From contig NZ_CCYM01000001.1 of the NCBI RefSeq assembly GCF_000826085.1, forward strand, positions 160,385-224,384: 64,000 nt of DNA. The letters are read 5' to 3'. This document shows, one piece after another, positions 39,083-49,596 of the stretch. The position numbers and the translations under genes are program-made. The stretch comes from Nigerium massiliense (GTDB lineage: Bacteria; Actinomycetota; Actinomycetes; Propionibacteriales; Propionibacteriaceae). The stretch's first letter is position 1, and each line of letters starts with the position of its first letter. The notes below the pieces were generated by a model. It was not told where the DNA came from and searched no databases. It saw nothing but the letters and a program-made list of their open reading frames with translations.

Positions 39083-39723
39083 CGCTTCCTCCCCAGCGAC
39101 AGCTTCGGCTGGACGAGCGTCGACTTGCGCCGCGTGGGCACCTCGGCGTCCGGGCGGCGCAGGTACAGCGGCTCGAGCCCGGCGTCGGGCAGCTTGAGCG
39201 CGTGAGCGGCCAGCACGCCGGCGTCCAGCTCGGTGGGGCCGGCGACGTCCGGGCGGACCAGGGTCGCGCCGGGGCCGGCGAGCGGCAGGCTCGGCACCTC
39301 GCCGGCGGGCCCGACATGCGGTCCGTCGACGCGGCGGCCACCGGCGTAGCGGGCCCTGTAGACCTCGTGGCGGCGGGCGTCGGTGACGACGGCGAACTCG
39401 TCGGGGGCGGCAGTCCAGCCGGCGGCGACGGCGTCCAGGCTGCAGACGCCGCGCACCGGGACGTCCTCGACGAACGCCAGCGTCGTTGCGGTGACCACGC
39501 CGACCCGCAGCCCCGTGAACGGGCCCGGCCCGACGCCCACGGCGATGGCGTCCAGGTCGGAGAAGGAGACGCCCGCCTCGGACAGCAGCCGCCGGATCAG
39601 CGGGGTGAGCTGCTCGGCGTGCGCGCGGCGGTCGTGGATGGCGGCGGACGCGACGACCTCGCCGTCGCGGGCGAGGCCCGCGCAGACGTCGGTCGAGGTG
39701 TCCACCCCGAGGATGAGGGTCAT
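39079..39723 (-). CDS. tsaB: tRNA t6A biosynthesis protein TsaB
   Basis: A 214-residue ASKHA-fold partner of TsaD. The opening [21 protein letters not shown] and the [20 protein letters not shown] segment are diagnostic. The C-terminal half is shortened, as is usual. Overlaps both the tsaE-fusion gene (ATGA) and rimI (GTGA). Confidence 0.95.
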   Translation of the reverse strand: MTLILGVDTSTDVCAGLARDGEVVASAAIHDRRAHAEQLTPLIRRLLSEAGVSFSDLDAIAVGVGPGPFTGLRVGVVTATTLAFVEDVPVRGVCSLDAVAAGWTAAPDEFAVVTDARRHEVYRARYAGGRRVDGPHVGPAGEVPSLPLAGPGATLVRPDVAGPTELDAGVLAAHALKLPDAGLEPLYLRRPDAEVPTRRKSTLVQPKLSLGRKR

Positions 39724-40748
39724 GAACGGTCCTGTCGTCGGGCGGTGGCGAGCGTTGCCAGGTCGTCGTGCGACCAGCGCTCGCCCACGCCGGTGAAGAA
39801 AACCCAGCGGGTCTCGTCCGCGGGATCGAGGCCGCGCCGGATATCGATCCTGAGGCGCTGAGGGCTCAATGGCTCGGCGACGCCCTCGCCCCACTCGACG
39901 AGCGTCACGCTGTCGGGCACGGACGACTCCAGGTCGAGGTCGAGCAGCTCCTCGGCGTCCGCGAGCCGGTAGGCGTCCACGTGCACCAGGGCCGGGCCCT
40001 TCCCGCGCGGCGGATGGATGCGGGACAGCACGAAGGTCGGCGAGATCACCGGGCCGTCGACGTCCATTCCGGCCCCCAGCCCCTGGGTGAACGTGGTCTT
40101 GCCGGCGCCGAGGTCGCCGGTGGCGACGATCACGTCGCCGGCGCGCACCAGCGCGGCCGTGCGGACCCCGAGGTCGCGCATCGCGTCGGCGTCCGGAACC
40201 TCGACGACGACCGGCAGCCAGTTCTCCATCACGGCCAGGTCGTCCTCGTGTCCGACGGCGACGAAACCGCGCCGCGACCACCAGCGCGCCAGCTCGGGGT
40301 AGTCCTTGCGGACCAGCACCGACGCCCGCGGGACGCCGACGGAAGCCAGCGCTTCCAGCAGGGCCGACACGGACGTTCCGGCGACGCCCAGGCCCTGGAA
40401 GTCGGGATGGACCCCGACCCGGCCGAGCCGCACGCCGGGGTCGTCCGGCTTGATCAGGATGGACGCCGCGGGCGTCTTGTCGATCTCCACCAGGTAGCCG
40501 CCGGACGACTCGATGACCGCGCGCACGGTGTCGACGGTCTCGGCGAGCGCCTTGGGCAGGACGTTGTGCACGGGGCGCGCGGCGAACGCGGCATGCATGA
40601 TCGCCAGGACGCGCTCGGCGTCGTCGCCCGTGGCGCGGCGCAGCACGAAATCCCGGCCGCCGGGCAGCGTCGCCACGGCGATCTCGCCCTCGGGCAAGGT
40701 GAACCCCGGCGCGGGTGCGCCCGCGACGGGGTCGTGCGCGTTCGACAT
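39720..40748 (-). CDS. tsaE: GNAT acetyltransferase-TsaE fusion (tRNA t6A ATPase)
   Basis: A 342-residue bifunctional protein. Residues about 30-180 form a GNAT acetyltransferase (LGRVGVHPDFQGLGVAGTSVSALLE binding loop, then WWSRRGFVAVG). Residues about 190-330 form the P-loop ATPase TsaE with Walker A ATGDLGAGKTTFTQGLG, PTFVLSRIH, the Walker B region HVDAYRL and VEWGEG. TsaE drives turnover of the TsaB-TsaD complex. ATG 40748 follows a TGAGGTGACC-like purine site and precedes the GNAT part, so both domains are one protein. First gene of the t6A operon; the GNAT substrate is unknown. Confidence 0.9.
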   Translation of the reverse strand: MSNAHDPVAGAPAPGFTLPEGEIAVATLPGGRDFVLRRATGDDAERVLAIMHAAFAARPVHNVLPKALAETVDTVRAVIESSGGYLVEIDKTPAASILIKPDDPGVRLGRVGVHPDFQGLGVAGTSVSALLEALASVGVPRASVLVRKDYPELARWWSRRGFVAVGHEDDLAVMENWLPVVVEVPDADAMRDLGVRTAALVRAGDVIVATGDLGAGKTTFTQGLGAGMDVDGPVISPTFVLSRIHPPRGKGPALVHVDAYRLADAEELLDLDLESSVPDSVTLVEWGEGVAEPLSPQRLRIDIRRGLDPADETRWVFFTGVGERWSHDDLATLATARRQDRS

Positions 40749-40889
40749 GGTCACCTCGGTCCTCGCAGAAAACTCGCCAGATTCTACTCGCGCCACGGAG
40801 CATCCCTGGCGCCGACCAAACCCGGCATAGAGACTCACGTCCCTTCGTTCACACGGGCGTAACCCGAACCTCGCCCGCCCGTCAAGCGC

Positions 40890-40921
40890 TGGCCGCGGAG
40901 GGTTCGATCCCCGTTCGGCCA
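40890..40921. repeat. Inverted repeat with tRNA T-arm-like sequence
   Basis: TGGCCG (40890-40895) and CGGCCA (40916-40921) enclose GGTTCGATCC, which resembles a tRNA T-loop. No D-arm, anticodon arm or matching acceptor strand is found in the 150 bp upstream, so this is not a tRNA gene. The rest of the 225-bp divergent gap 40749-40973 shows nothing recognisable. Confidence 0.3.
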
Positions 40922-40973
40922 CGCGTCACGCCCTCTCCAGCTTGCGCTCATCCCGTGGAGACATGGTGGTCAC

Positions 40974-42203
40974 GTGCGCGTGGTGATGCTGTCCGAATCC
41001 TTCCTCCCTCACGTGAACGGGGTCACGAACTCCGTTCTTCGATCCGCCGACCACCTGCTGGAGCAGGGGCACGATGTGATGATCATCGCCCCCCAGGCCG
41101 ACGGCCTGCCCTCGGCCTATCGCGGTGCGCCCGTCGTCGGGATGAGCGCCCTGCCGATGCCGGGCTACTCGCAGGTTCGCATCGCCGCCACGCCCCGCGC
41201 TGTGCTCGTCAAGACGATGGCGGGCTTCGCCCCCGACGTCGTCCACCTGGCCTCCCCCATCAACGCCGGCTACCGCGGCATGCTCGCGGCCCACGACCTC
41301 GGCGTCCCGACGGTCGCCGTCTACCAGACCGACGTCCCCGGGTACGCGGCCCGCTACAACCTGCCCGCCTTGGAGCCGCTGCTGTGGCAGCGCGTCCGCA
41401 TGGTGCACGGCTCCGCGACGCTGAACCTGGCGCCGTCGCGGGCCAGCATGGAGCAGTTGGCCGCGCACGGCATCGGCCGGCTGCACCTGTGGGGACGCGG
41501 CGTCGACGGCAAGCTGTTCGACCCCGCCAAGCGCGACGAAGCGCTGCGCGAGCGCCTGGCGCCGGGCAAGAAGATCGTCGGCTTCGTCGGACGCCTCGCC
41601 CACGAAAAGCAGGTGGCCGACCTGCGGGTGCTGGCCGACCTGCCCGACGTCCACACGGTCATCGTCGGCGACGGTCCGTGCCGCTCCGAGCTGACCGAGC
41701 AGCTGCCGAACGCGACGTTCCTGGGCCAGCTGCGCGGCGAGGAGCTGGCCCGGACGGTGGCGTCCTTCGACGTCTTCGTCCCGCCCGGCGAGCTGGAGAC
41801 GTTCGGCCAGACCATCCAGGAGGCGATGGCCTCCGGCGTCCCCGTCGTCGCCCCGGCCAGCGGCGGCCCGCTCGACCTGGTCGACGCGAGCCACACCGGC
41901 TGGCTGTACCCGCCCGGCGACCTCGCCGCCATGCGCGCCCACGTCGTCGACCTGCTGGGCGACGAGCGCAAGCGGGAGGCGTTCGGCGCCTCCGCCCGCG
42001 CGTGGGTGGAGCCCCGCGCCTGGGACGCCGTCTGCGCCCGGCTCGTGGCCTACTACCGCTCAGCCATCCGCAGCAACCGCGAGCATCTCAACCAGCACCT
42101 CCGGGATCCGCTCGCCGAGGTCCTGGGGTGGGAGCGGCCCCGGGTTGGCCTGCGCGGCGAGGGCCTGCATCGAGGCCCCCGCGAGCGCAGCATCGCGAGC
42201 TGA
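40974..42203 (+). CDS. GT4 glycosyltransferase, probable GDP-mannose-dependent mannosyltransferase
   Basis: A 409-residue GT-B enzyme of the MgtA/PimB-like group. The acceptor-side N-terminus SESFLPHVNGVTNSVLR, HLASPINAGYRG, and QTDVPGYAARYNLP are typical of the group. The donor side shows GFVGRLAHEKQV, IVGDGPCRSEL and the EX7E segment ETFGQTIQEAMASGVPVV. The fold ends near YYRSAIRSN (about residue 365); the last roughly 40 residues run antisense through the end of the NAD(P)H-hydrate gene, giving a 144-bp convergent overlap. Probably glycolipid or mannan synthesis. GTG 40974 is the start. Confidence 0.85.
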   Translation: MRVVMLSESFLPHVNGVTNSVLRSADHLLEQGHDVMIIAPQADGLPSAYRGAPVVGMSALPMPGYSQVRIAATPRAVLVKTMAGFAPDVVHLASPINAGYRGMLAAHDLGVPTVAVYQTDVPGYAARYNLPALEPLLWQRVRMVHGSATLNLAPSRASMEQLAAHGIGRLHLWGRGVDGKLFDPAKRDEALRERLAPGKKIVGFVGRLAHEKQVADLRVLADLPDVHTVIVGDGPCRSELTEQLPNATFLGQLRGEELARTVASFDVFVPPGELETFGQTIQEAMASGVPVVAPASGGPLDLVDASHTGWLYPPGDLAAMRAHVVDLLGDERKREAFGASARAWVEPRAWDAVCARLVAYYRSAIRSNREHLNQHLRDPLAEVLGWERPRVGLRGEGLHRGPRERSIAS

Positions 42204-43484
42204 CAGCCCGGCGGCGAGCAGCGTCCCGCAGATCCCGCCGAGGGTGTCCCCCGAGCCGGCCTGCGCCGTCCACGCGGGTCCCGGCACGGCGAGCGCGACC
42301 GAACCGTCCGGCGTCGCCACGTACTGGGTGGCGCCTTTGAGCAGCACCGTCGCGCCGGACTCCCGGGACGCCCGCCGCGCGTGCTCGACCGGGTCGGCCT
42401 CCACCTCGTCCCGCTCGACGCCCAGGAAGCGGGCGAGTTCCCCCGCGTGCGGGGTGAGCAGGACGTCCTCGCGGAGCCGGCGTCCGCAGACCAGGCCGAT
42501 GGCGTCGGCGTCCAGCAGCACCGGGACGCCCGCGCCCAGCCGCTCCTCGACGAGCTCGGCGCCGCCCTCGCGTTCGCCCCACCCGCTGCCGAGCAGGTGG
42601 GCCTGGACGCGGCCGTCCGCGGTCACGACGTTGGGGAACGCCGCCACCACGGCGTCCTTGGCGCTGCCGAGGTAGCGCACCATGCCGGGTCCGGTGTGGA
42701 CGGCCCCGCCGACGGAGAGGACGGCCGCCCCGGGGAAGTGCGCCGAGCCGGCGTCGATGCCGATGACGCCGCGGGCGTACTTGTCGGAGTGCTCGCCGGG
42801 CGTCGGCCAGTGCGCGACGACGTCGGCGTCCTCCCAGCAGCGCAGGACGGGGTCCTCGAGCTCGAGGCCGATGTCGATCACCTCGACGCGCCCGCAGCGC
42901 GCCCTCGCCGGCTGCTGGACGTGGCAGGGCTTGCGTCCGCCGAACGTGACCGTCACGGCGGCGTGGAAGCTCTCGTCGGCGCCGCAGCGGTCGGCCTCGA
43001 GCCCCGAGGGCAGGTCGACGGCGACGACCGGCACGTCCGCGTCCCGGCAGGCCAGCGCGAAGAGCGCGACCGGCGGCTTGAGCCCGGCCCGGCCGCCGAG
43101 CCCGATGACGCCGTCCACGACGAGATCGGTCGCGGGAAGGTCGGCGAGCGCCGTCACGGCGTCCACCTCGCGGCCGCCGGCCGCGGTGAAGGCCGCCCAG
43201 CCCTCCTCGTGGACGCCCGACCCGCACCGCCACGCGCTCACCCGGACGCCGCGGCGTCGCAGCCGCACGCCCGCCCACAGCGCGTCGCCGCCGTTGTTGC
43301 CGCTGCCGACGACCAGCAGGACGCGGCGTCCGCGCGCCGGCGCCTTGTCGGCCCCGCGGAGTTCGCGCAGGATCACCGCCGCCAGCCCGGCCGCGGCGCG
43401 CTGCATGAGCGCCCCTGAGGTCAGCAGGTCGCCCGTGGCCTTCTCGGCGGCCTCGATCTGTTCGGCGCTGTAGACGTCGATCAT
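42060..43484 (-). CDS. nnr: Bifunctional NAD(P)H-hydrate epimerase / ADP-dependent dehydratase
   Basis: Repairs damaged NADHX and NADPHX. The 474-residue protein joins an N-terminal epimerase domain ([53 protein letters not shown]) to a C-terminal ribokinase-like dehydratase ([52 protein letters not shown]). Both halves look complete, the normal fused form. It lies 4 bp downstream of acpS. Its 3' end overlaps the glycosyltransferase gene. Confidence 0.95.
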   Translation of the reverse strand: MIDVYSAEQIEAAEKATGDLLTSGALMQRAAAGLAAVILRELRGADKAPARGRRVLLVVGSGNNGGDALWAGVRLRRRGVRVSAWRCGSGVHEEGWAAFTAAGGREVDAVTALADLPATDLVVDGVIGLGGRAGLKPPVALFALACRDADVPVVAVDLPSGLEADRCGADESFHAAVTVTFGGRKPCHVQQPARARCGRVEVIDIGLELEDPVLRCWEDADVVAHWPTPGEHSDKYARGVIGIDAGSAHFPGAAVLSVGGAVHTGPGMVRYLGSAKDAVVAAFPNVVTADGRVQAHLLGSGWGEREGGAELVEERLGAGVPVLLDADAIGLVCGRRLREDVLLTPHAGELARFLGVERDEVEADPVEHARRASRESGATVLLKGATQYVATPDGSVALAVPGPAWTAQAGSGDTLGGICGTLLAAGLSARDAALAGASMQALAAQANPGPLPPQDLGERIPEVLVEMLAVAADG

Positions 43485-43488
43485 GTCC

Positions 43489-43836
43489 TCACCTTTCGCA
43501 GACGATCATCGCGACGGCCACTCCGGCGTCGTGGCTTATCGACACGTGCACGCGGCGCACGCCCAGCTCTTGGGCGCGGGCCAGCACCGTCCCGGACAAC
43601 GCGACGCCGGGGCGTCCACTGTCATCCTTCGTGATCACCGCGTCGGTCCACACCAGCCCTGCGGGTGCCCCCAGCGCCTTGGCGAGGGCCTCCTTCGCGG
43701 CGAAACGCCCCGCGAGGGTGTGCGGTGGGGCGTCGTCCTCCCCGGGCGCGAACAGCCGACGGCGCACCGCGGGGTTGGCCGCGGCACGCGCGAACCTGTC
43801 GAGGTCGCAGACGTCCACGCCGATGCCGGTGATCAT
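43489..43836 (-). CDS. acpS: Holo-[acyl-carrier-protein] synthase
   Basis: A 115-residue phosphopantetheinyl transferase that activates acyl carrier protein. It has the metal and CoA site [12 protein letters not shown], then [16 protein letters not shown] and the C-terminal [17 protein letters not shown] strand. Between glmS and the NAD(P)H-hydrate gene on the same strand (gaps 12 and 4 bp), as in many actinobacteria. Confidence 0.96.
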   Translation of the reverse strand: MITGIGVDVCDLDRFARAAANPAVRRRLFAPGEDDAPPHTLAGRFAAKEALAKALGAPAGLVWTDAVITKDDSGRPGVALSGTVLARAQELGVRRVHVSISHDAGVAVAMIVCER

Positions 43837-43848
43837 CGCGCGGTGGGG

Positions 43849-45693
43849 CTACTCGACGGTGACGGACTTGGCCAGGTTGCGCGGCTGGTCGACGTCGTGG
43901 CCGAGCAGGGTCGCGAGCTCGCAGGCGAACAGCTGCAGCGGCACGGTGGCCAGCAGCGGCTGCAGCAGCGTGGACGCCTTCGGCAGCCGGATGATCTCGT
44001 CGCTGTAGGGCTCGACCTCGTGGTCGCCCTCCTCCACCAGGACGACGGTCTTCGCGCCGCGGGCGCGCACCTCCTGGATGTTGGAGACGACCTTGTCGTG
44101 CAGCTGGTCGCGGCCCTGGGGCGGGACGATGACGAACACCGGGATGCCGTCGTCGACGAGCGCGATCGGCCCGTGCTTGAGCTCGCCGGCCGGGAAGCCC
44201 TCGGCGTGCAGGTAGCTGATCTCCTTCAGCTTCAGCGCACCCTCGAGCGCCACCGGGTAGCCGACGTGCCGGCCCAGGAACAGCATCGACGTGCGGTCCT
44301 TGAGCCGGGCCGCGAGGTCGAGCACCTGCTGGGTGTTGTCGAGCACCTGCTGGATCTTGGCCGGCATGCCGTTCAGCTCGTCCAGGACGGCGGCGATCTC
44401 GTCGCCGAACTTCGTCCCGCGCACCTGCGCGAGGTACAGGCCGAGCAGGTAGCAGGCGGCGACCTGGGTCAGGAAGCCCTTCGTCGAGGCGACGCCGATC
44501 TCGGGGCCGGCGTGGGTGTAGATGACCGCGTCCGACTCGCGCGGGATGGTCGCGCCGTTGGTGTTGCAGATCGCGATCACCCGGGCGCCCTGGACGCGAG
44601 CGTGCCGGATGGCCATCAACGTGTCGGCGGTCTCGCCCGACTGGGAGATCGTGACGACGAGCGATTCCGACGTGATGATCGGGTCGCGGTAGCGGAACTC
44701 GGAGGCGATCTCAACCTCACAGGCGACGCGCGTCCAGTGCTCGATGGCGTACTTGGCGACCAGGCCCGCGTAGTGGGCGGTGCCGCAGGCGACGATGATG
44801 ATCTTGTTGACGCGGCGCAGGTCGTCGGCGCTGATGCGGATCTCGTCGAGCACCAGCTCGCCGTCGTCGCTGAGCCGGCCGAGCAGCGTGTCGGCCACGG
44901 CGCGCGGCTGCTCGTAGATCTCCTTGCGCATGAACCAGTCGTAACCGCCCTTCTCGGCGGCCGACAGGTCCCAGTCGACGTGGAAGGGCTTCGACTCGCC
45001 GGGGTTGCCGTCGAAGTCGGTCACCTCGTAGCCGGACGGGGTGACCTCGACGATCTGATCCTGGCCCATCTCGACGGCCTCGCGGGTGAACTCGATGAAC
45101 GCGGCGACGTCGGAGGCGACGAAGGTCTCATTCTCGCCGACGCCGACCACGAGCGGGCTGTTGCGGCGGGCGGCCACCAGCCGGTCGGGGGCCTGGGCGT
45201 CCACCGCGACGAGGGTGAACGCGCCCTCGAGCCGGTTGCAGATGACCCGCATGCCCTCCACGAGGGACGCCCCGCGCGCGACCTCGCGGCCCAGCAGCTG
45301 CGCGGCCACCTCGGAGTCGGTTTCGGAAGCGAAGACGACGCCGTCGGCCTCGAGCTCGGCACGCAGGGCGGCGAAGTTCTCGATGATGCCGTTGTGCACG
45401 AGCGCCACGCGGCCGTCGGCCCCGGTGTGCGGGTGGGCGTTGTCGTCGGTGGGCGCCCCGTGCGTGGCCCAGCGGGTGTGGCCCACCCCGGTGTGGGAGC
45501 TGGGAAGCGGACGCTCTTCGAGCTCGGCGACCAGGTTGGACAGCTTGCCCGACTTCTTCCGCAGCGCGAGCTGGCCGTCGGTGACCACCGCGATCCCTGC
45601 GGAATCGTAACCGCGATATTCCATTCGCCGAAGCCCGTCGATGACGACCGATTCTGCATCGCGGGGACCGACGTAACCGATGATTCCGCACAT
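43849..45693 (-). CDS. glmS: Glutamine-fructose-6-phosphate aminotransferase (isomerising)
   Basis: Makes glucosamine-6-phosphate for peptidoglycan. The 614-residue enzyme has the N-terminal nucleophile glutaminase domain ([32 protein letters not shown]) and two SIS domains ([31 protein letters not shown]), ending in LAKSVTVE. The start is fixed by the catalytic Cys after Met. Together with glmM nearby it supplies UDP-GlcNAc precursors. No glmS ribozyme is visible, as expected for actinobacteria. Divergent from coaA across 69 bp. Confidence 0.97.
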   Translation of the reverse strand: MCGIIGYVGPRDAESVVIDGLRRMEYRGYDSAGIAVVTDGQLALRKKSGKLSNLVAELEERPLPSSHTGVGHTRWATHGAPTDDNAHPHTGADGRVALVHNGIIENFAALRAELEADGVVFASETDSEVAAQLLGREVARGASLVEGMRVICNRLEGAFTLVAVDAQAPDRLVAARRNSPLVVGVGENETFVASDVAAFIEFTREAVEMGQDQIVEVTPSGYEVTDFDGNPGESKPFHVDWDLSAAEKGGYDWFMRKEIYEQPRAVADTLLGRLSDDGELVLDEIRISADDLRRVNKIIIVACGTAHYAGLVAKYAIEHWTRVACEVEIASEFRYRDPIITSESLVVTISQSGETADTLMAIRHARVQGARVIAICNTNGATIPRESDAVIYTHAGPEIGVASTKGFLTQVAACYLLGLYLAQVRGTKFGDEIAAVLDELNGMPAKIQQVLDNTQQVLDLAARLKDRTSMLFLGRHVGYPVALEGALKLKEISYLHAEGFPAGELKHGPIALVDDGIPVFVIVPPQGRDQLHDKVVSNIQEVRARGAKTVVLVEEGDHEVEPYSDEIIRLPKASTLLQPLLATVPLQLFACELATLLGHDVDQPRNLAKSVTVE

Positions 45694-45762
45694 GGGCGTC
45701 AGACTACCGTGTCGTCCCGACCCTCCTGTGGCAGGCTTGCCCAACGACGATCAGGAGGTGCT

Positions 45763-46728
45763 TTGGTAACCGCACCCGACGAGCACGGTGAGCTCGAGGG
45801 CCCCTACATCACGCGCACCCGCGAGGAATGGGCCTCCCTGTGGGAGTCCTCGCCCGTCCGGCTGACCGGTGAGATGGTCCGCGCGCTGCGCGCCACCCAG
45901 GACCCGACCGAGGTCGATCAGATCGAGCAGGTGTATCTGCCCCTCACCCAGTTGCTGAACATCTACATCGCCGAGGCGAACACGCTGCACCGGCGCAGCA
46001 ACGACTATCTGCAGCTCAACCACGGCTCGGTCCCGTTCGTGATCGGTGTCGCGGGCTCGGTGGCGGTCGGCAAGTCGACGACGTCGCGCCTGCTGCGCGA
46101 GTTGCTCGCGCAGGGCCCGGGCCACCCGAAGGTCGACCTCATCACGACGGACGGCTTCCTCTACCCCAACGCCGAGTTGCAGCGCCGCGGCCTCATGAAC
46201 CGCAAGGGTTTCCCGGAGTCCTACGACCGGCGCGCCCTGCTGAAGTTCGTCATGGCCGTCAAGTCACGCGCCCGCGAGGTGCGGGCCCCCGTGTACAGCC
46301 ACCTCGTCTACGACATCGTCCCGGGCGAGGAGGTGGTGGTGCGGCGCCCCGACATCCTCATCGTCGAGGGCCTCAACGTCCTGCAGCCACCGCGCCGGCT
46401 CAGCCGGGACGGCTCCCCCACGCTGGCGGTCAGCGACTTCTTCGACTTCAGCGTCTACGTGGACGCCTCCCCGGAGAGCCTGCGCCGCTGGTACGTGGAG
46501 CGGTTCATGGTGCTGCGCCGGACGGCCTTCCGGAACCCGCGCTCGTACTTCCGCCGCTACGTCAGCCTCACCGACGACGAGGCGCTCGCGATGGCCTCCG
46601 AGATCTGGGACACCATCAACGCGCCGAACCTGGTGGAGAACATCCTGCCCACCCGCGGGCGCGCCACGGTCGTCCTCCGCAAGGACGAGTCGCACGACGT
46701 GGAATGGATCAAGATCCGCAAGGTCTGA
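45763..46728 (+). CDS. coaA: Pantothenate kinase, type I (TTG start)
   Basis: First step of coenzyme A synthesis. The 321-residue protein has the P-loop [20 protein letters not shown], the [12 protein letters not shown] segment, [19 protein letters not shown] and IVEGLNVLQ, all standard for prokaryotic type I kinases. The frame is open far upstream but only as the antisense of glmS. TTG 45763, four bases after a perfect AGGAGG, gives the normal N-terminus and is the sole convincing start. Confidence 0.95.
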   Translation: MVTAPDEHGELEGPYITRTREEWASLWESSPVRLTGEMVRALRATQDPTEVDQIEQVYLPLTQLLNIYIAEANTLHRRSNDYLQLNHGSVPFVIGVAGSVAVGKSTTSRLLRELLAQGPGHPKVDLITTDGFLYPNAELQRRGLMNRKGFPESYDRRALLKFVMAVKSRAREVRAPVYSHLVYDIVPGEEVVVRRPDILIVEGLNVLQPPRRLSRDGSPTLAVSDFFDFSVYVDASPESLRRWYVERFMVLRRTAFRNPRSYFRRYVSLTDDEALAMASEIWDTINAPNLVENILPTRGRATVVLRKDESHDVEWIKIRKV

Positions 46729-46746
46729 CCCGAGCCCCGTGGCGGC

Positions 46747-47538
46747 TCAGCGGCGCGCCAGGCGCAGCAACGGGACGCCCGCGGCGACGGCCGCGACGAG
46801 GACGACCCACCAGGGCAGCACCGGAACGACGGCACGCGCGAGGAGCACCCCCCAGGTGAGCAGCGCTCCCCAACCGAGGGCCAGCCAGTGCCGCGGGCGC
46901 CAGCGCGAGGCGGCGTTCGCCAGGCCGGTGCCGTTCAGCGCGCCGGCGACCAGCCCGACCACCAACATCACCTCGAGGATCGCCGTCCACAGCCCCAGGT
47001 CCGCCCCGGCGCAGAACACCAGCGCCACCACCGCCAGCGCGGCCATCGCGGTACCGCCCTTCAGCACGCGGCCCGGTTCGGGCACCAGGGAGGCGAAGCC
47101 GTCGCCGGTCGTGCCGGCGACGTACAGCGGCGCCGCGCACAGCGCGCCGACCAGCGGGGCGAGCCAGGCGGGCCAGTCCAGGCCGGGCAGCCCGGAGGCC
47201 AGCAGGAGGGTCAGCGGATAGGCGGCCAGCGGCAGCAGCAACCGCCACCGGGCGGAGAACGTCTCGGCGAGCCAGGTCGCGACGGGACCGAGGCCGGGGG
47301 CGGCCACCCCCAGCAGCACGGGCAGCGCCGCGATGAGCTGGCCGGTCTCGGCCAGGCCCGGCCACGTCGCCACCGCGACGCTCGCCGTGACGAACGCGAA
47401 GGATCCGAGCGCGACGAGCGCCGGGGCGGTGACGGCCCGCCGGGGGGCGTCCTCGGCGGTCAGGACGAGCTCGCCGGTGAAGCGCTGCTCGTCGTCGTCT
47501 CGGGATGGTCCGGTGCGGGGAAGGGTGCTTTGGGACAT
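46747..47538 (-). CDS. Integral membrane protein of unknown function
   Basis: A 263-residue protein with a charged N-terminus of about 30 residues (MSQSTLPRTGPSRDDDEQRF) and roughly eight hydrophobic segments rich in Ala, Leu, Gly and Trp. It lacks conserved charged residues inside the helices that would point to a transporter class. No family recognised. ATG 47538 follows GGAAC. It is convergent with coaA and lies downstream of glmM behind a terminator, so it probably has its own promoter in the 156-bp gap. Confidence 0.6.
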   Translation of the reverse strand: MSQSTLPRTGPSRDDDEQRFTGELVLTAEDAPRRAVTAPALVALGSFAFVTASVAVATWPGLAETGQLIAALPVLLGVAAPGLGPVATWLAETFSARWRLLLPLAAYPLTLLLASGLPGLDWPAWLAPLVGALCAAPLYVAGTTGDGFASLVPEPGRVLKGGTAMAALAVVALVFCAGADLGLWTAILEVMLVVGLVAGALNGTGLANAASRWRPRHWLALGWGALLTWGVLLARAVVPVLPWWVVLVAAVAAGVPLLRLARR

Positions 47539-47652
47539 GGCGGCTGTTCCTTCGGACTGGGGCGCCGCGAACATAACCGCGGGGGCGGTGCTCTGCACCC
47601 GACGCGCCGCGACCGCGACAGATGTCTCAACGAAACTTCAGGAACGCGCGAA

Positions 47653-47675
47653 GAGCCCGGGGAAACCCCGGGCTC
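47653..47675 (-). terminator. glmM terminator hairpin
   Basis: A perfect 10-bp stem GAGCCCGGGG/CCCCGGGCTC (47653-47662 with 47666-47675) and a 3-nt loop lies 20 bp after the glmM stop, on the minus-strand exit of the ribosomal operon. Confidence 0.8.
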
Positions 47676-47694
47676 GTGTCGTCGGTTGCCGCCG

Positions 47695-49050
47695 TTACGA
47701 CAGCGAGAGCCGCTCGCGGACGACGGCGGCCAGGCGCTCGGCCACGGCCTGCGCCCGCTCGGACGTGTCGGCCTCGACCATCACGCGCACCAGCGGCTCG
47801 GTGCCCGACGGGCGCAGCAGTACCCGTCCCTCGTCGCCGAGCTCGCGCGTCTCGGCGGTGACGGCGGCGTTGACCTCGGGGTCGATGCCGGCGCGGGCCT
47901 TGTTGACGTCGGGGACGTTGATCATCACCTGCGGCAGGCGGGTCATGACGGAGCCGAGCTCCTTCAGCGACTTGCCGGTGTGCACCATCCGGGACGCCAC
48001 GTGCAGCGCCGTCAGCACGCCGTCGCCCGTGGTGGCGAACTCGCTCATGATGACGTGGCCGGACTGCTCGCCGCCCAGGGCGAACCCGTTGGCGTTCATC
48101 GACTCCAGCACATAGCGGTCGCCGACCTTCGTCTGGTCGACACGGATGCCGTTGTCGCGCATGGCGTTCACGAAGCCGAGATTGCTCATCACCGTCGCGA
48201 CGACCGTGTCGCCGTGCAGGGACTGGTCCTCCTTCATCGCCAGCGCCAGGATCGCGAGGATCTGATCGCCGTCGATGAGGTTGCCCTCGTGGTCGACGGC
48301 GAGGCACCGGTCGGCGTCGCCGTCGAAGGCGAAGCCCACATCGGCACCCTGCTCGACGACCGCGCGCTGCAGGTCGCCCATGTGGGTCGAGCCGCAGTTG
48401 TCGTTGATGTTCAGGCCGTCGGGCTCCGCGTGGATCGTGGTGACGTCCGCGCCCTGGGCCTCGAAGGCCGCCTGGGCCGTGGTGGACGACGCCCCGTTGG
48501 CCGGGTCGAGGACGACCTTGAGCCCGTGCAGGCTCGCCTCGTCCCCGAGCGAACCGACCAGGTGGGCGACGTAGCCCTCGAGTGCGCCGGGATCGTCGAC
48601 GACGCGGCCGACCTTGTCACCGACCGGGCGCTGCCAGTCCTCGTTCATGCGCTTCTCGATCTCGTCCTCGAGATCGTCGTCGAGCTTCACCCCGCCACGG
48701 CTGAAGAACTTGATGCCGTTGTCGGGCATCGGGTTATGGCTGGCGGACAGCATGACGCCGAGGTCGGCGCCCCGATCGTTGACGAGGAAGGCGGCCCCGG
48801 GGGTCGGGACGACTCCGAGCCGCACCACGTCGACGCCGGCCGACGCGAGGCCCGCCACCACCGCGGCCTCCAGGAACTCCCCGGAGGCACGCGGGTCGCG
48901 CGCCACGAGGGCCACCGGACGGTGACCCTCGAACACCCCGGACTCGCCGAGCACATGGGCCGCCGCCACCGAGAGCTCGAGCGCCAACTCGGCGGTCAGA
49001 GCCTCGTTGGCCCGGCCTCGGACCCCATCGGTGCCGAAGAGACGCGCCAT
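47695..49050 (-). CDS. glmM: Phosphoglucosamine mutase
   Basis: Converts glucosamine-6-phosphate to the 1-phosphate. The 451-residue alpha-D-phosphohexomutase has the opening [12 protein letters not shown], the phosphoserine loop [17 protein letters not shown], the metal-binding [20 protein letters not shown] and the C-terminal [14 protein letters not shown]. It directly follows rpsI (8-bp gap), the conserved rplM-rpsI-glmM order. Confidence 0.97.
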   Translation of the reverse strand: MARLFGTDGVRGRANEALTAELALELSVAAAHVLGESGVFEGHRPVALVARDPRASGEFLEAAVVAGLASAGVDVVRLGVVPTPGAAFLVNDRGADLGVMLSASHNPMPDNGIKFFSRGGVKLDDDLEDEIEKRMNEDWQRPVGDKVGRVVDDPGALEGYVAHLVGSLGDEASLHGLKVVLDPANGASSTTAQAAFEAQGADVTTIHAEPDGLNINDNCGSTHMGDLQRAVVEQGADVGFAFDGDADRCLAVDHEGNLIDGDQILAILALAMKEDQSLHGDTVVATVMSNLGFVNAMRDNGIRVDQTKVGDRYVLESMNANGFALGGEQSGHVIMSEFATTGDGVLTALHVASRMVHTGKSLKELGSVMTRLPQVMINVPDVNKARAGIDPEVNAAVTAETRELGDEGRVLLRPSGTEPLVRVMVEADTSERAQAVAERLAAVVRERLSLS

Positions 49051-49057
49051 CGCGGGA

Positions 49058-49582
49058 TCAGCGCTTGCTGTACTGAGGAGCCTTACGCGCCTTCTTGAGG
49101 CCCGCCTTCTTGCGCTCCTTGACGCGGGCGTCACGGGAGAGCAGGCCGGCCCTCTTCAGCGCGGGGCGGCTGGCCTCGACGTCGATGGCGTTCAGAGCGC
49201 GGGCGATGCCGAGGCGCAGGGCGCCGGCCTGGCCGGTCACACCGCCGCCGACGATCTTGGCGATGACGTCGTAGGAGCCCTCGAGCGCAGCGGTCACGAA
49301 GGGCTCGTTGATCGTCTGCTGGTGCAGCTTGTTCGGGAAGTACTCCTCGAGCGAGCGGCCGTTGATCGAGAACTGGCCGGAGCCGGGCACCAGGCGGACG
49401 CGGGCGATGGCCTCCTTGCGGCGGCCGGTTGCGGCGCCGGGGGCGACGACGGCGGGGCGCTCGCCCGGGGCCGCCGAGGACGGGGTCGCCTCGGAGCGGT
49501 ACGCGATCTCGCGATCCTGCTCGTCGGTGAACGTCCGATCGACGTCGGTGGTGTCTTGGGTCTCGTCAACGGTGTCAGTCAC
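49058..49582 (-). CDS. rpsI: Ribosomal protein S9
   Basis: Small-subunit protein whose basic tail reaches the P site. The 174-residue form has an acidic Asp/Glu/Thr/Ala-rich N-terminal extension of about 50 residues, common in actinobacteria. The conserved body follows: [48 protein letters not shown], ending [12 protein letters not shown] 49582 has AAGGA seven bases upstream and gives the extension. Confidence 0.96.
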   Translation of the reverse strand: MTDTVDETQDTTDVDRTFTDEQDREIAYRSEATPSSAAPGERPAVVAPGAATGRRKEAIARVRLVPGSGQFSINGRSLEEYFPNKLHQQTINEPFVTAALEGSYDVIAKIVGGGVTGQAGALRLGIARALNAIDVEASRPALKRAGLLSRDARVKERKKAGLKKARKAPQYSKR

Positions 49583-49596
49583 GGCTGTTCCTTGAG

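Noticed and set aside
40860..40925. A tRNA gene
   Set aside because: Only a T-arm-like hairpin is present; no acceptor 5' strand, D-arm or anticodon arm can be built from the preceding 150 bases.
43483..45762. Very long open frame running into coaA from upstream on the plus strand
   Set aside because: Everything before TTG 45763 is the antisense of glmS and acpS; its residue composition (Asp/Val/His/Arg-rich) is the usual shadow in high-GC DNA, and homology begins only at the pantothenate kinase N-terminus.
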